This document shows, piece by piece, positions 1 to 6,339 of a DNA stretch of 15,914 bases. The notes under the pieces are model-generated. The model was given only the letters and a program-made list of their open reading frames with translations, made no database searches and had not been told where the DNA came from. Location of the stretch: NCBI GenBank assembly GCA_007570915.1, contig RKSK01000065.1, forward strand, positions 1 to 15,914, given 5' to 3'. Each line of letters begins with the position of its first letter. The stretch's first letter is position 1. The DNA is from Cenarchaeum sp. (lineage in GTDB: Archaea; Thermoproteota; Nitrososphaeria; Nitrososphaerales; Nitrosopumilaceae). The translations under genes and the position numbers were made by a program.

Positions 1-168
1 CGCCGCGCGCGAGCGCTTTATTATCGACTCTAGTATGGCAGTCGTGCGCGGCCGCGACTCTGTCCCCGACGCGCGTATGAGCTCCTCGATGCGCATGGGC
101 CTCCCCGACGAGTAGAGGGCGGCCTCTACCCTCGCCGTCGCCTCGCGAGTGCTCTCCACCTTTGCCAT
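1..168 (-). CDS. scpB: ScpB, segregation and condensation protein B (3' part missing)
   Basis: The first 56 codons of a gene that runs off the left edge. The N-terminus has the ScpB pattern: an amphipathic helix RVEAALYSSGRPMRIEELI followed by a winged-helix start with ASG and a basic ILESIIKRSR segment. ScpB dimers bind the kleisin ScpA and, with SMC, form the condensin-like complex that organises and segregates the chromosome. The ATG at 168 lies 2 nt after the scpA stop, so the two genes are co-transcribed with scpA first. The conserved scpA-scpB order strengthens the call. The second winged helix and the C-terminus lie outside the window, so integrity cannot be judged. Confidence 0.85.
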   Translation of the reverse strand, partial: MAKVESTREATARVEAALYSSGRPMRIEELIRASGTESRPRTTAILESIIKRSRAA

Positions 169-170
169 GC

Positions 171-881
171 TCAGGCGCCCCCTGCGCCAGCGGCCTCCCC
201 GGGGCCTGCGGCCTCCCGCCCCGGCGCGCCGCCGACGAGCGTCACGCGAATGTCGTCGCCCTCCTGCTCCAGCTCGGCCCGCTCGTCGCGCGCGAGAAAG
301 AGGGCCGCAAAAAAGCAGCGTATGCGGTCAATCAGCTCGAGGTCGGCGACGATGTCGCCTAGCAGCGCGGTCCCCTCGGCGCTGGCCTTGCGGACTATGA
401 GGTCCTCGTACTTGCCTATGACGCTCTCGATCGAGACAAAATAGTCCTCAAAGGCCGGCGGGGCCGGCTCGAGGAGCGGGCTGCGCCGGCGCTCGCGCGG
501 GTTGGCGATCGTGACTATGAGGCTCTCGAGGAGGCCCAGCAGGTCGTCAAGGGAGACCGGCGAGGTCGACTCGTGTCGGTAGGGTATTCCCAGGACGTCA
601 ATGTTGACGTCGCGTCGCCTCTTGGGCTCGACGCGCTCGGCCTCCCTGTGGAGGGCAAAGATGCTCTCGACCTTGAGGCGGTATATGAGCGAGGACGTCA
701 GGGCGGCCATGCCGGCCACGCGCAGGTCGGTCCGTCCGGACTTTTCGAGGATCGCCACGAGGAGGTCCAGTATGGCCACAATGTCGACGTCCCAGACGTT
801 GCGCCTTGTGATCGCAGACGGGTTGAAGAGTATGCTCACCGGCTCCTCGGAGAGCTCCTTGCGCGCGGGCGCGTCCCCCAT
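171..881 (-). CDS. scpA: ScpA, kleisin subunit of the SMC-ScpAB condensin
   Basis: A 236-residue protein. The N-terminal region EEPVSILFNPSAI, then VWDVDIVAILDLLVAIL and LRVAGMAALTSSLIYRLKVESIF, matches the kleisin N-terminal helical domain: a D-[IV]-D-I segment, then a long helix that carries the SMC-neck contacts. The C-terminal part (LLGDIVADLELIDRIRCFFAALFLARDERAELEQEGDD) resembles the ScpA winged helix that binds the SMC head, ending in an A/G-rich tail. It bridges SMC heads and recruits ScpB. I chose ATG 881 because AATTATGA at 905-912 lies 27 nt upstream as a TATA box; the in-frame ATG at 908 falls inside that box. It is the first gene of the scpA-scpB unit and diverges from the alcohol dehydrogenase gene. 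Family confidence is high; the start is moderately sure. Confidence 0.85.
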   Translation of the reverse strand: MGDAPARKELSEEPVSILFNPSAITRRNVWDVDIVAILDLLVAILEKSGRTDLRVAGMAALTSSLIYRLKVESIFALHREAERVEPKRRRDVNIDVLGIPYRHESTSPVSLDDLLGLLESLIVTIANPRERRRSPLLEPAPPAFEDYFVSIESVIGKYEDLIVRKASAEGTALLGDIVADLELIDRIRCFFAALFLARDERAELEQEGDDIRVTLVGGAPGREAAGPGEAAGAGGA

Positions 882-904
882 GGCTCGGCCGCCGCATGGC
901 CCCC

Positions 905-912
905 TCATAATT
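905..912 (-). promoter_or_regulatory. TATA box of scpA
   Basis: The minus strand reads AATTATGA, centred about 27 nt before ATG 881, which predicts a leaderless or near-leaderless transcript. A second possible box is the reverse face of the adh TATA at 950-956, which would give a leader of about 45 nt. Confidence 0.45.
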
Positions 913-949
913 GTGTGAGCTCTACTTTTTTGCCGTGTGCGGTCAACTG

Positions 950-956
950 TTATATT
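950..956 (+). promoter_or_regulatory. TATA box of the alcohol dehydrogenase gene
   Basis: TTATATT, centred 27 nt upstream of GTG 980. The spacing puts transcription initiation at or within 1-3 nt of the start codon. It sits in a short AT-rich island between the divergent scpA and adh starts. Confidence 0.65.
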
Positions 957-979
957 GTCGCCTCGGCGCGCGGCCCGCC

Positions 980-2032
980 GTGAGGGCGGCAAGGATAACG
1001 GCGGCCGGCGAGCCCCTCGAGGTCGCCGAGGTGGCGGATCCCGTGCCGCGCGCCGGCGAGGTCCGCGTCAGGGTCCGCTCCGCTGGCGTGTGCCACAGCG
1101 ACCTGCACCTCTGGGAGGGCGGCTATGACATGGGCGGGGGCAAGCTCCTAAAGGTCACCGACAGGGGCGTGAGGTTTCCCGTGACGCCGGGCCACGAGGT
1201 CGCCGGGACCGTCGACGCCGTCGGCGAGGGCGTGGACGCCGTCGGCGTGGGGGACGAGGTCCTCGTCTACCCGTGGGCGGGGTGCGGCGCGTGCCCGGCG
1301 TGCGAGGCCGGCGCCGAGAACGTCTGCGACGCGCCGCGGTCCATGGGCATATTCCAGGACGGCGGGTACGCCGAGATGATGATCGTCCCTGGCCAGGGGT
1401 ACCTCGCGAGGCTGGACGGCGTCGGCATGGACGAGGCTACGTCGCTTGCGTGCTCTGGCCTCACGGCGTACACCGCCGTAAAGAGGGCAGGCGCCGGCGG
1501 CGCGCGCAACATTGTCATTATCGGCGCCGGGGGCCTCGGCCTCATGGGCGTCCAGATAGCAAAGGCCACGACGGGCGCCAACATTGTCTGCGTGGACCTT
1601 GACGACGAAAAGCTCAAGACCGCCTCCGGGATGGGCGCCGCGCACGTTGTCAACTCGGGGGCCGACGGCGCCGCGCAGAGGGTGATCGAGGCGTGCGGCG
1701 GGGCCGGCGCCGAGGGCGTGATCGACTTTGTCAACGCGCCGCCGACCGCGGCCCTGGCCCTTGACGTGGTCAGAAAGCGCGGGACCGTGGTCATGGTGGG
1801 CCTCTTTGGCGGCTCGTTCCAGCTCCCGCTCGTGAGCGTGCCGCTCAGGGCTATAACGATACAGGGGGCGTACACCGGGACGTACTCGGACATGGTCGAG
1901 CTCATCGGCCTTGCCAGGAGGGGCGCGATAAGGCCAGTCGTGTCAAAGAGGTACCCGCTTGACGGCGCCAATGACGCCCTCTCTGACCTCAAGGCGCGCA
2001 AGATAGTCGGGCGCGCCGTCATAAACCCCTAG
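980..2032 (+). CDS. adh: Zinc-dependent NAD(H) alcohol dehydrogenase
   Basis: A 350-residue medium-chain dehydrogenase that interconverts alcohols with aldehydes or ketones. Catalytic zinc ligands are C38 (VCHSD), H72-E73 (GHE) and C158 (ACSGLTAY). The structural zinc lobe has C102, C105, C108 and C116. The Rossmann loop is GAGGLG at 182-187, with D206 at the end of beta-2, which favours NAD over NADP. The segment between CHSD and GHE and the overall length resemble the Saccharolobus tetrameric ADH, which I know from the literature. The GTG start at 980 gives the usual RAARI N-terminus and has a TATA box 27 nt upstream; the reading frame continues to an ATG at 911 but those codons would include the promoter. 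The substrate cannot be told from sequence. A semialdehyde reductase role in the 3-hydroxypropionate/4-hydroxybutyrate cycle is conceivable but unsupported here. It ends 19 nt from the 3' end of the convergent tRNA. Confidence 0.92.
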   Translation: MRAARITAAGEPLEVAEVADPVPRAGEVRVRVRSAGVCHSDLHLWEGGYDMGGGKLLKVTDRGVRFPVTPGHEVAGTVDAVGEGVDAVGVGDEVLVYPWAGCGACPACEAGAENVCDAPRSMGIFQDGGYAEMMIVPGQGYLARLDGVGMDEATSLACSGLTAYTAVKRAGAGGARNIVIIGAGGLGLMGVQIAKATTGANIVCVDLDDEKLKTASGMGAAHVVNSGADGAAQRVIEACGGAGAEGVIDFVNAPPTAALALDVVRKRGTVVMVGLFGGSFQLPLVSVPLRAITIQGAYTGTYSDMVELIGLARRGAIRPVVSKRYPLDGANDALSDLKARKIVGRAVINP

Positions 2033-2051
2033 CGCGGGGGGAAGGGTTGTG

Positions 2052-2172
2052 TCCCAAGCGCAGGAATTGAACCTGCGACAACCCGGTCTCTGTCTGCCCA
2101 GTATGCTGCCACTTCGCCAGCCCAAAGCCGGCAACTACAGCCGGGGGCTCTACCAGGCTGAGCTAGCTTGGG
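2052..2172 (-). tRNA. tRNA-Tyr (anticodon GUA) with a 47-nt intron
   Basis: The mature form is 74 nt and folds fully: acceptor CCCAAGC/GCTTGGG with discriminator A, D stem GCTC/GAGC with loop AGCCTGGTA, anticodon stem CCCGG/CCGGG with loop CTGTAGA, variable TTGTC, T stem GCAGG/CCTGC with loop TTCAATT. The anticodon GTA lies at 2136-2138. The C1:G72 pair is the archaeal tyrosine identity element and supports the call independently of the anticodon. No CCA is encoded (ACA follows). The intron sits after position 37. The promoter TATA is at 2199-2206. The adjacent adh gene converges on it. Confidence 0.95.
2088..2134 (-). other. Archaeal tRNA intron with bulge-helix-bulge splice site
   Basis: A 47-nt intron at the canonical 37/38 position. 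The exon-intron junctions form a BHB: central helix CTGT (positions 32-35) with ACAG near the intron 3' end, a 5' bulge AGT cut after AG, and a 3' bulge AGA cut after AG. These cuts restore the loop CTGTAGA exactly. The intron-side helix TGCC/GGCA carries one extra unpaired G, so that side is slightly relaxed. Inside the intron GCTGGC-GAAGT-GGCAGC makes a small hairpin with one mismatch. Removal would need the splicing endonuclease and RtcB ligase. Confidence 0.85.
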
Positions 2173-2198
2173 ACGCCCCCGCGGCGGGGCGCGGGGCG

Positions 2199-2206
2199 TT
2201 AAATAA
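2199..2206 (-). promoter_or_regulatory. TATA box of tRNA-Tyr
   Basis: The minus strand reads TTATTTAA, about 30 nt before tRNA position 1, so the primary transcript would begin within a few nt of the mature 5' end. Confidence 0.55.
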
Positions 2207-2251
2207 CTATCGCAGGCGCGCGCGGGGCGCCGCTGCGATCGCCGGCAAGCC

Positions 2252-2258
2252 ATAAATA
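2252..2258 (+). promoter_or_regulatory. TATA box of the 2282-2887 gene
   Basis: ATAAATA, centred 27 nt before GTG 2282. It is the basis for choosing that start. Confidence 0.6.
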
Positions 2259-2281
2259 CGCACGAGCCGACGCGCGATCCC

Positions 2282-2887
2282 GTGGGGGGCCGCGCCGGCG
2301 GCACGCGCGGGTACGCGTGCACGCCGTACATGCACGACCACGAGTCCGTAGGGATAAAGGAGGCGTGGGCGCGCTCGGGTAACGTGCGCGAGATGCACTT
2401 TGTCACGGCGACCTTTTCGGATGACGGCAAGCTCTACTTTGCGCCTCGCGCAAACCACTACATACTCGCAAAGGTCGGGGACTGCGGGGCGGCCTCCGCC
2501 GACGTCAGCGGGAGGCGCTGCGCGGGCGCGTCCTTTGTCTTTGGGGTCGACGAGAGCCTCTTTGAGCGCGAGACCGAGGGCGCGAGGAACTTTGTCTCGA
2601 TATACTATACAGAGTACGGCGACACGGCAAACGCGATGGGCGAGATCGCCAGGGTCGTGGGCAAGAGCGGGCGCGTGGGGAGCGCGGCCCACGCGCACAT
2701 GGGCTACTATTGCGGCGTCCCGCCCCGCCTAGAGTTCCCGTTCAGCGACAGCATCATGGTCCTAGAGGTCTCCGGCGGCCACCAGGGCGTAAACAAGTAC
2801 TGCGAGAGGACGAGGCGCGACGTGACTAGGAGGGGCATAACGATGACGAGCCTCATCGGCCTCTCCATACTTGACACGCTAAAGTGA
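2282..2887 (+). CDS. Unrecognised protein, 201 residues
   Basis: I do not recognise the family. Codon use matches the neighbours (TTT for Phe, ATA for Ile, AGG for Arg, GC-rich third positions), so it is a real resident gene. The protein is soluble with no signal peptide or membrane segment. It has alternating strand-like stretches (MHFVTATF, KLYFAPRANHYILAKV, ASFVFGVDESLF, NFVSIYYTEY) and a later H/C-containing region (AAHAHMGYYCG, then GGHQGVNKYCE). Four histidines and two cysteines there could bind a metal, but spacing fits no known motif to me. The GTG start is set by the TATA box 27 nt upstream; ATG 2330 is an alternative that removes a G/R-rich leader. Its last 9 nt overlap the convergent exonuclease gene. 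Confidence 0.75.
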   Translation: MGGRAGGTRGYACTPYMHDHESVGIKEAWARSGNVREMHFVTATFSDDGKLYFAPRANHYILAKVGDCGAASADVSGRRCAGASFVFGVDESLFERETEGARNFVSIYYTEYGDTANAMGEIARVVGKSGRVGSAAHAHMGYYCGVPPRLEFPFSDSIMVLEVSGGHQGVNKYCERTRRDVTRRGITMTSLIGLSILDTLK

Positions 2888-3583
2888 CTCGCCGCCGTGG
2901 ACAGAGTCGTACCACTCGATGGCCTTGCGCAGGGTCGGGGCGTCAACGAGGCCGCCGTCCCTTATCCTGCGGTAGAGCTGCGGGTAGATGAACTCGCGCT
3001 CCGAGTAGCCCAGTATCTTTTCATAGTCGCCGGCAAAATAGTGCTCGGTCTCCTCGGAGCCCTGCGTCGACTTTGTCGGGAGGCCGTACGCGCGGGCGAG
3101 CACGTCGTGCTTTAGGCCCTTGCCGCTCATGGCGTTGAGCGGTAGGTGGATCTGCAAAAAGTCCACGACTAGCGGCCTGCGCAGGACGGTGCGGTATAGC
3201 CTGTCCTCGTCGGCGATCTTGTGGCGCCTCATGCGCTCGTGGAGAAAGTAGAGGTCAAAGCGCATGATGTTATGCCCGACTATGCGCAGGCCGTCCCCCT
3301 TGCCGCGCTGGAGCGACTCGATCACGTCAAATAGCCTCTTGAGGATCTCGCGCTCGCCCCCCTCCCACTCCTTGAGGCGATGGACGTGCGCATCATCGAC
3401 CTGGTACGTTATTAGCATGACGCGCCCGTCAAGCGGCGAGAGCGCGGCCTTTTTGAACCTCCAGTACTCGGCCCCGTTAGCCTCCTGCGAGAGCTCCCCC
3501 GAGCTGACCTTGCGGGACATCTCGCGGTACTCCCCCGCGTCAAGGTCTGGAACCGTCTCGATGTCAAGGAACAGCGTCGCCAT
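2879..3583 (-). CDS. DnaQ/PolB-like 3'-5' exonuclease domain protein
   Basis: A 234-residue RNase H-fold exonuclease, probably of the stand-alone PolB exonuclease-like family (DNA_pol_B_exo2). Exo I is FLDIETVP at the N-terminus, with the metal-binding D and E. Exo II is VGHNIMRFDLYFL, with the conserved D. The Exo III region is GYSEREF, where the family usually has Y-C-E-x-D; here the terminal acid is E. Such enzymes hydrolyse DNA or RNA 3' ends with two metal ions; the cellular substrate is unknown. There is no polymerase domain. ATG 3583 begins just before the DIE motif, and the TTTATA box at 3611-3616 fits it. It is a single-gene unit, 3' overlapping the convergent unrecognised gene by 9 nt. 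Confidence 0.8.
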   Translation of the reverse strand: MATLFLDIETVPDLDAGEYREMSRKVSSGELSQEANGAEYWRFKKAALSPLDGRVMLITYQVDDAHVHRLKEWEGGEREILKRLFDVIESLQRGKGDGLRIVGHNIMRFDLYFLHERMRRHKIADEDRLYRTVLRRPLVVDFLQIHLPLNAMSGKGLKHDVLARAYGLPTKSTQGSEETEHYFAGDYEKILGYSEREFIYPQLYRRIRDGGLVDAPTLRKAIEWYDSVHGGESL

Positions 3584-3610
3584 GCCGGCGCCACGCCGCG
3601 GCGCCCCGCG

Positions 3611-3617
3611 TATAAAC
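3611..3617 (-). promoter_or_regulatory. TATA box of the exonuclease gene
   Basis: The minus strand reads GTTTATA, about 31 nt before ATG 3583, which implies a leader of only a few nt. Confidence 0.55.
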
Positions 3618-3723
3618 CGATCACGCGCGCGCCGCGGGCGCCAAGCCCACATGCCACGCCGCGAGCGGCCGGCGCGGCGTCATGCAGGTTGCCCGGCCGG
3701 CAGAGCCCCTGCGCGGGCGCCCC

Positions 3724-4143
3724 TCACAGGTCCAGCAGGAACCGCAGGCGGGCGCGGCCGGGCGACTCGGAGACCTCCATCATGTGCAGCGTCGGGGCCT
3801 TGACCTCGACGCGAAAGCCGTGCCTGGCCGGGTCGAGGGCCTCGCCGTGGGCCGTCCCGCGGACCTCGCATGGCCCGCGGCCGTCCACGCGCGCCTCAAA
3901 GCGCCTCGCGGCAAACCCGTCAGTTATGATGGCAAGGTTTGCGGCCTCTAGCCAGTCGAGGAGCGCGTGGCGCACGTCGCGCCCCGAGGCCTCGAGCGCG
4001 CGCGACTCGCGCTCGGCGACCCTCGACGTGTCAAGCGTGATCTCGGCGACGGCCGTCGCGGCCTCGGCGAACGCCTCGTCGAGGCTGCCAGAGTCGACCT
4101 CGACTATTGCGTCAGTCACGTGTTCGAGGAGCCTGTGCGCCAT
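3724..4143 (-). CDS. Archease, RtcB RNA ligase cofactor
   Basis: A 139-residue protein with the archease layout: N-terminal LLEHVTDA (usual H-T-A-D region), SLDEAFAEAATAVAEIT, then DVRHALLDWLEAANLAIITDGFAARRFE, and a C-terminal VEVKAPTLHMMEV ending in the conserved terminal DL. Archease helps load GTP and metal onto RtcB, the ligase that joins tRNA exons after intron removal and may act on rRNA circles. The final acidic residue is a metal ligand in characterised members. ATG 4143 gives the family's usual length; upstream codons in frame overlap the L10 gene. It follows L10 after 19 nt with no promoter of its own visible, so it is probably expressed with L1 and L10, which would couple RNA-splicing capacity to ribosome synthesis (inference). 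Confidence 0.82.
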   Translation of the reverse strand: MAHRLLEHVTDAIVEVDSGSLDEAFAEAATAVAEITLDTSRVAERESRALEASGRDVRHALLDWLEAANLAIITDGFAARRFEARVDGRGPCEVRGTAHGEALDPARHGFRVEVKAPTLHMMEVSESPGRARLRFLLDL

Positions 4144-4162
4144 CGCGGAGAGCCCGGCGCAC

Positions 4163-5029
4163 CTAGGACGCCGAGTACCCCTTTGCGGCCGCGGCGAGGC
4201 CCCGGGCGGCCGCCGAGGCGCGCGCGAGGACCGCCGTGGCCGTCTCGGGCGTGAGGTAGCCGGACTCGGAGGCAAGCGAGGAGGCCGCCTGCGAGGCGCG
4301 CGCGAGGACCGCTGCGGCGTTCTCGGGCGTGACGTACGCGGCCTCTATTGAGAGCGACGTCGCCTCGGCGTGGGCTGCGGCGATCGCCTCGCGGACCGCG
4401 CCGACGTCGACTATGAGGTCCTCGCGCGTGTAGAACAGCCCCGCCTCAAGCGCAGCGGCGAGCTCGACGCCGGCCTCGACGGCCTTTATGTCAAGCTTGC
4501 CGAGCAGCGCGGCGAGCTTGGGGGAGATCGTCTCTCCGCGCCTTGCGGCAAGCGTGTCCTTTGTTATCCATATCGTCCCCTGGTCTATCTTTGTCGGCAC
4601 GTTTGCCTCCTTGAACTCCGTGAGCATCGGGCCGGGCGCGATGCCCGTGTTCTTGGCGGGAATCGTCACGTCAATGCTCGCCGCGTCCCCTCCGCGCGCG
4701 GCGAGCATGACCTTGTTTCTGGCCAGCAGGACGTTTAGCTTAAAGGGCGACATGTTTGTGAAGATAAACATGCACTGGCCCTTCACCTGCGCCGCAATCT
4801 CGGCGATGCCGGGCACGTCGAGGCCCGCGAGGGCCTTCTTGGTTACCTTGCCCTTTATGTTGACAAACTCGACGTCGCCGCGCAGCCTCTTGCGCAGGGA
4901 CAGGATCTGCGAGGCGCGCACCTTTTCCATGCGGACAATGGCCACGACGCCGTACCTCGAGGGCAACTCCCTCAGCTGCGTGTGCATTTTCTCCTTTTTG
5001 GCTGGCCACTTTTGGCGGTTTTCGTACAT
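4163..5029 (-). CDS. rpl10: Ribosomal protein L10 (uL10, archaeal P0)
   Basis: A 288-residue stalk base protein that holds L12 dimers and recruits translation factors to the large subunit. The N-terminal rRNA-binding domain has YGVVAIVRMEKVRASQILSLRKRLR and CMFIFTNMSPFKL. The archaeal insertion IDVTIPAKNTGIAPGPMLTEF follows, then a helical spine. The C-terminus has two imperfect repeats of about 30 residues, AAYVTPENAAAVLARASQAA and SGYLTPETATAVLARASAAA, matching L12-binding spine helices. It stops at KGYSAS: the charged Glu/Lys tail with a terminal GLFG-like motif of many archaeal and eukaryotic P0 proteins is absent. ATG 5029 is 1 nt after the L1 stop. No L12 gene follows; archease does. 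Confidence 0.95.
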   Translation of the reverse strand: MYENRQKWPAKKEKMHTQLRELPSRYGVVAIVRMEKVRASQILSLRKRLRGDVEFVNIKGKVTKKALAGLDVPGIAEIAAQVKGQCMFIFTNMSPFKLNVLLARNKVMLAARGGDAASIDVTIPAKNTGIAPGPMLTEFKEANVPTKIDQGTIWITKDTLAARRGETISPKLAALLGKLDIKAVEAGVELAAALEAGLFYTREDLIVDVGAVREAIAAAHAEATSLSIEAAYVTPENAAAVLARASQAASSLASESGYLTPETATAVLARASAAARGLAAAAKGYSAS

Positions 5030-5030
5030 G

Positions 5031-5684
5031 TCACTTCTTTTCCTGCGGCGCGGCCTGCGTGAGGCGGCCCATCGTGGTCTTTACCATGATCTTTCTGACG
5101 TTCTTGTCCCCGTTTGGGAGCTTTTTCTCGACCGCCGAGAGGATGGCCGCGGCGTTGGCCGCAAGGTCGCCGTCGTCCATTGTCTCGTCGCCTATCTTGC
5201 AGGAGAGCGAGAGCGAGTTGCGCAGCCGTATGAGCGTCGACGACCTAAAGCGCTCAAGGAACGACTCGATCGGCGCGTTGAACGGGACGGGCGTCGGCAT
5301 CTTGCCGCGCGGGCCGAGTATCTGGCCCAGGACCTTGCCCACCGTGGGCATGAGCTTTGTGTCGGCCAGGAAAAAGTCGTACCTGTTGACAAACTTGCGC
5401 GACTCGCGCTTGTTGGCCCCAAGCTTGCCGAGCTCCTCGGCGTCGATGACCTTGTCGGCCTTTGCCTCCTTGGCCTTGAGGCCCATGTCGCCGGAGGCCA
5501 TCACGCACACGGCCGCCGGCGCGCCGACCTTTGGGAGCTGGACCACCTCGTTGAGCGCAAAGCCCTTCTTGACGTCAATGTCGCGGAACACGACGATCAT
5601 CTCGACGGACTGCCTGAACTTTTTGGACCCCGAGGCCTCCTTTGCCCTCCGGACCATGTCCGCGAGGTCTGACTCGCTTGCCAA
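5031..5684 (-). CDS. rpl1: Ribosomal protein L1 (uL1)
   Basis: A 217-residue protein of the L1 stalk, which moves E-site tRNA. Family signatures are SKKFRQSVEMIVVFRDIDVKK, the domain II block YDFFLADTKLMPTVGKVLGQILGPRGKMPTPVP, and the C-terminal KNVRKIMVKTTMG. The start is a TTG at 5684. It is preferred over ATG 5657 because a TTTTAATA box is centred about 28 nt upstream and the extra residues MASESDLADMVRRAKEA form the expected first helix. It heads the L1-L10-archease operon. In many archaea L1 represses its own mRNA through an L1-binding site; with a leaderless transcript any such site would have to lie within the coding region (inference). Confidence 0.95.
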   Translation of the reverse strand: MASESDLADMVRRAKEASGSKKFRQSVEMIVVFRDIDVKKGFALNEVVQLPKVGAPAAVCVMASGDMGLKAKEAKADKVIDAEELGKLGANKRESRKFVNRYDFFLADTKLMPTVGKVLGQILGPRGKMPTPVPFNAPIESFLERFRSSTLIRLRNSLSLSCKIGDETMDDGDLAANAAAILSAVEKKLPNGDKNVRKIMVKTTMGRLTQAAPQEKK

Positions 5685-5708
5685 CCCGCGGGCGCCCCCT
5701 CCGTGCCC

Positions 5709-5716
5709 TATTAAAA
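5709..5716 (-). promoter_or_regulatory. TATA box of the L1-L10-archease operon
   Basis: The minus strand reads TTTTAATA, centred about 28 nt before TTG 5684. Another weak AT stretch (CATAAAC) lies about 10 nt further upstream. Confidence 0.6.
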
Positions 5717-5776
5717 CCGTTTATGGCTAGCGCGCCTGCGGGGCGGGGCGGGGCGGCGCGCCCCAGGCCCGGCCGC

Positions 5777-5850
5777 CCTGAGGCGCGCAGTCCGGCCGCC
5801 CATGGCGCCCCAAACTAGGTTTATTAGAGAATGGCGGCGCCTGAGGCGCG
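5777..5850 (+). repeat. Pair of 11-nt direct repeats upstream of the Lrp gene
   Basis: CCTGAGGCGCG occurs at 5777-5787 and again at 5840-5850, the second copy ending right at the start codon of the regulator. They flank the TATA box. A position like this could serve an autoregulatory site, but the repeats are not palindromic like most Lrp operators, and in such GC-rich DNA chance recurrence is possible. Confidence 0.3.
5820..5826 (+). promoter_or_regulatory. TATA box of the Lrp/AsnC gene
   Basis: TTTATTA, centred 28 nt before ATG 5851. The sequence between box and start carries the second copy of an 11-nt repeat (see the repeat entry). Confidence 0.6.
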
Positions 5851-6339
5851 ATGAGCGAGTTTGACGAGATGGACATGAAGCTCCTGCGCGAGCTCTCCGA
5901 TGACGGCTCTGTCTCCGTGCCCATACTGGCCAAAAAGATGGGCATCAGCTCGTCTGTGCTGTACAGCCGGATAAAGCGCATGAGGGAGAAGGGCCTCATC
6001 GTAAAGTTTACCGTGGAGGTCGACGAGGGCATGCTTGGCATAGGCGTGCGCGCCACGGTCGGCATAAACCGGGACCCAAAGGCAAAGACGCACCTCCACA
6101 GGTCCATCCTGGCCATACCCGAGGTCGTGGACATGACCGAGGTCACGGGCAGGTTTGACATGCTCGTGACGCTGCGCGCGCCAAGCCTCGAGGAGCTCCA
6201 CGACACCGTCACGGGCAAGATAGGCAGCATCCCAGGCGTGCAGAACACCGAGACCTTTGTGGAGCTGCAAAAGAGGTCAAGGAAGCCGGTGTACAAGATG
6301 AGGGACAGAAGGCCGCGCAGGGCGCGCTCAGCCAGATAG
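5851..6339 (+). CDS. Lrp/AsnC family transcriptional regulator
   Basis: A 162-residue protein. Residues 1-55 form the winged helix-turn-helix (MDMKLLRELSDDGSVSVPILAKKMGISSSVLYSRIKRMREKGLI), the classic Lrp pattern. Residues about 60-145 form the RAM ligand and oligomerisation domain (RATVGINRDP, HRSILAIPEVVDMTEVTGRFDMLVTLRAPSLEELHDTV, IGSIPGVQNTETFVEL), followed by a short basic tail (RRPRRARSAR). Members bind DNA as dimers or octamers and often sense amino acids. It lies in the opposite direction between L11 and L1, and its last 12 nt overlap the L11 3' end. The ligand and targets cannot be read from sequence; autoregulation is common in the family. Confidence 0.92.
   Translation: MSEFDEMDMKLLRELSDDGSVSVPILAKKMGISSSVLYSRIKRMREKGLIVKFTVEVDEGMLGIGVRATVGINRDPKAKTHLHRSILAIPEVVDMTEVTGRFDMLVTLRAPSLEELHDTVTGKIGSIPGVQNTETFVELQKRSRKPVYKMRDRRPRRARSAR

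Noticed and set aside
906..908. ATG at 908 as the scpA start.
   Set aside because: It lies within the likely TATA box for ATG 881 and adds only an RGPCGGR leader absent from the family pattern.
950..956. One palindromic TATA box serving both adh and scpA.
   Set aside because: Possible, but AATTATGA at 905-912 gives scpA a box with the same spacing as the other genes, so sharing is not required.
4488..5672. A 394-codon open frame on the plus strand opposite L10 and L1.
   Set aside because: It is a mirror of the ribosomal protein genes, caused by GC-rich codons; it has no promoter and no recognisable domain.
5731..5770. GGGGC-rich repeats (GGGGCGGGGCGGGGC) as a regulatory G-quadruplex.
   Set aside because: The G runs are short and such runs are expected at this base composition; no pairing with a gene start is evident.
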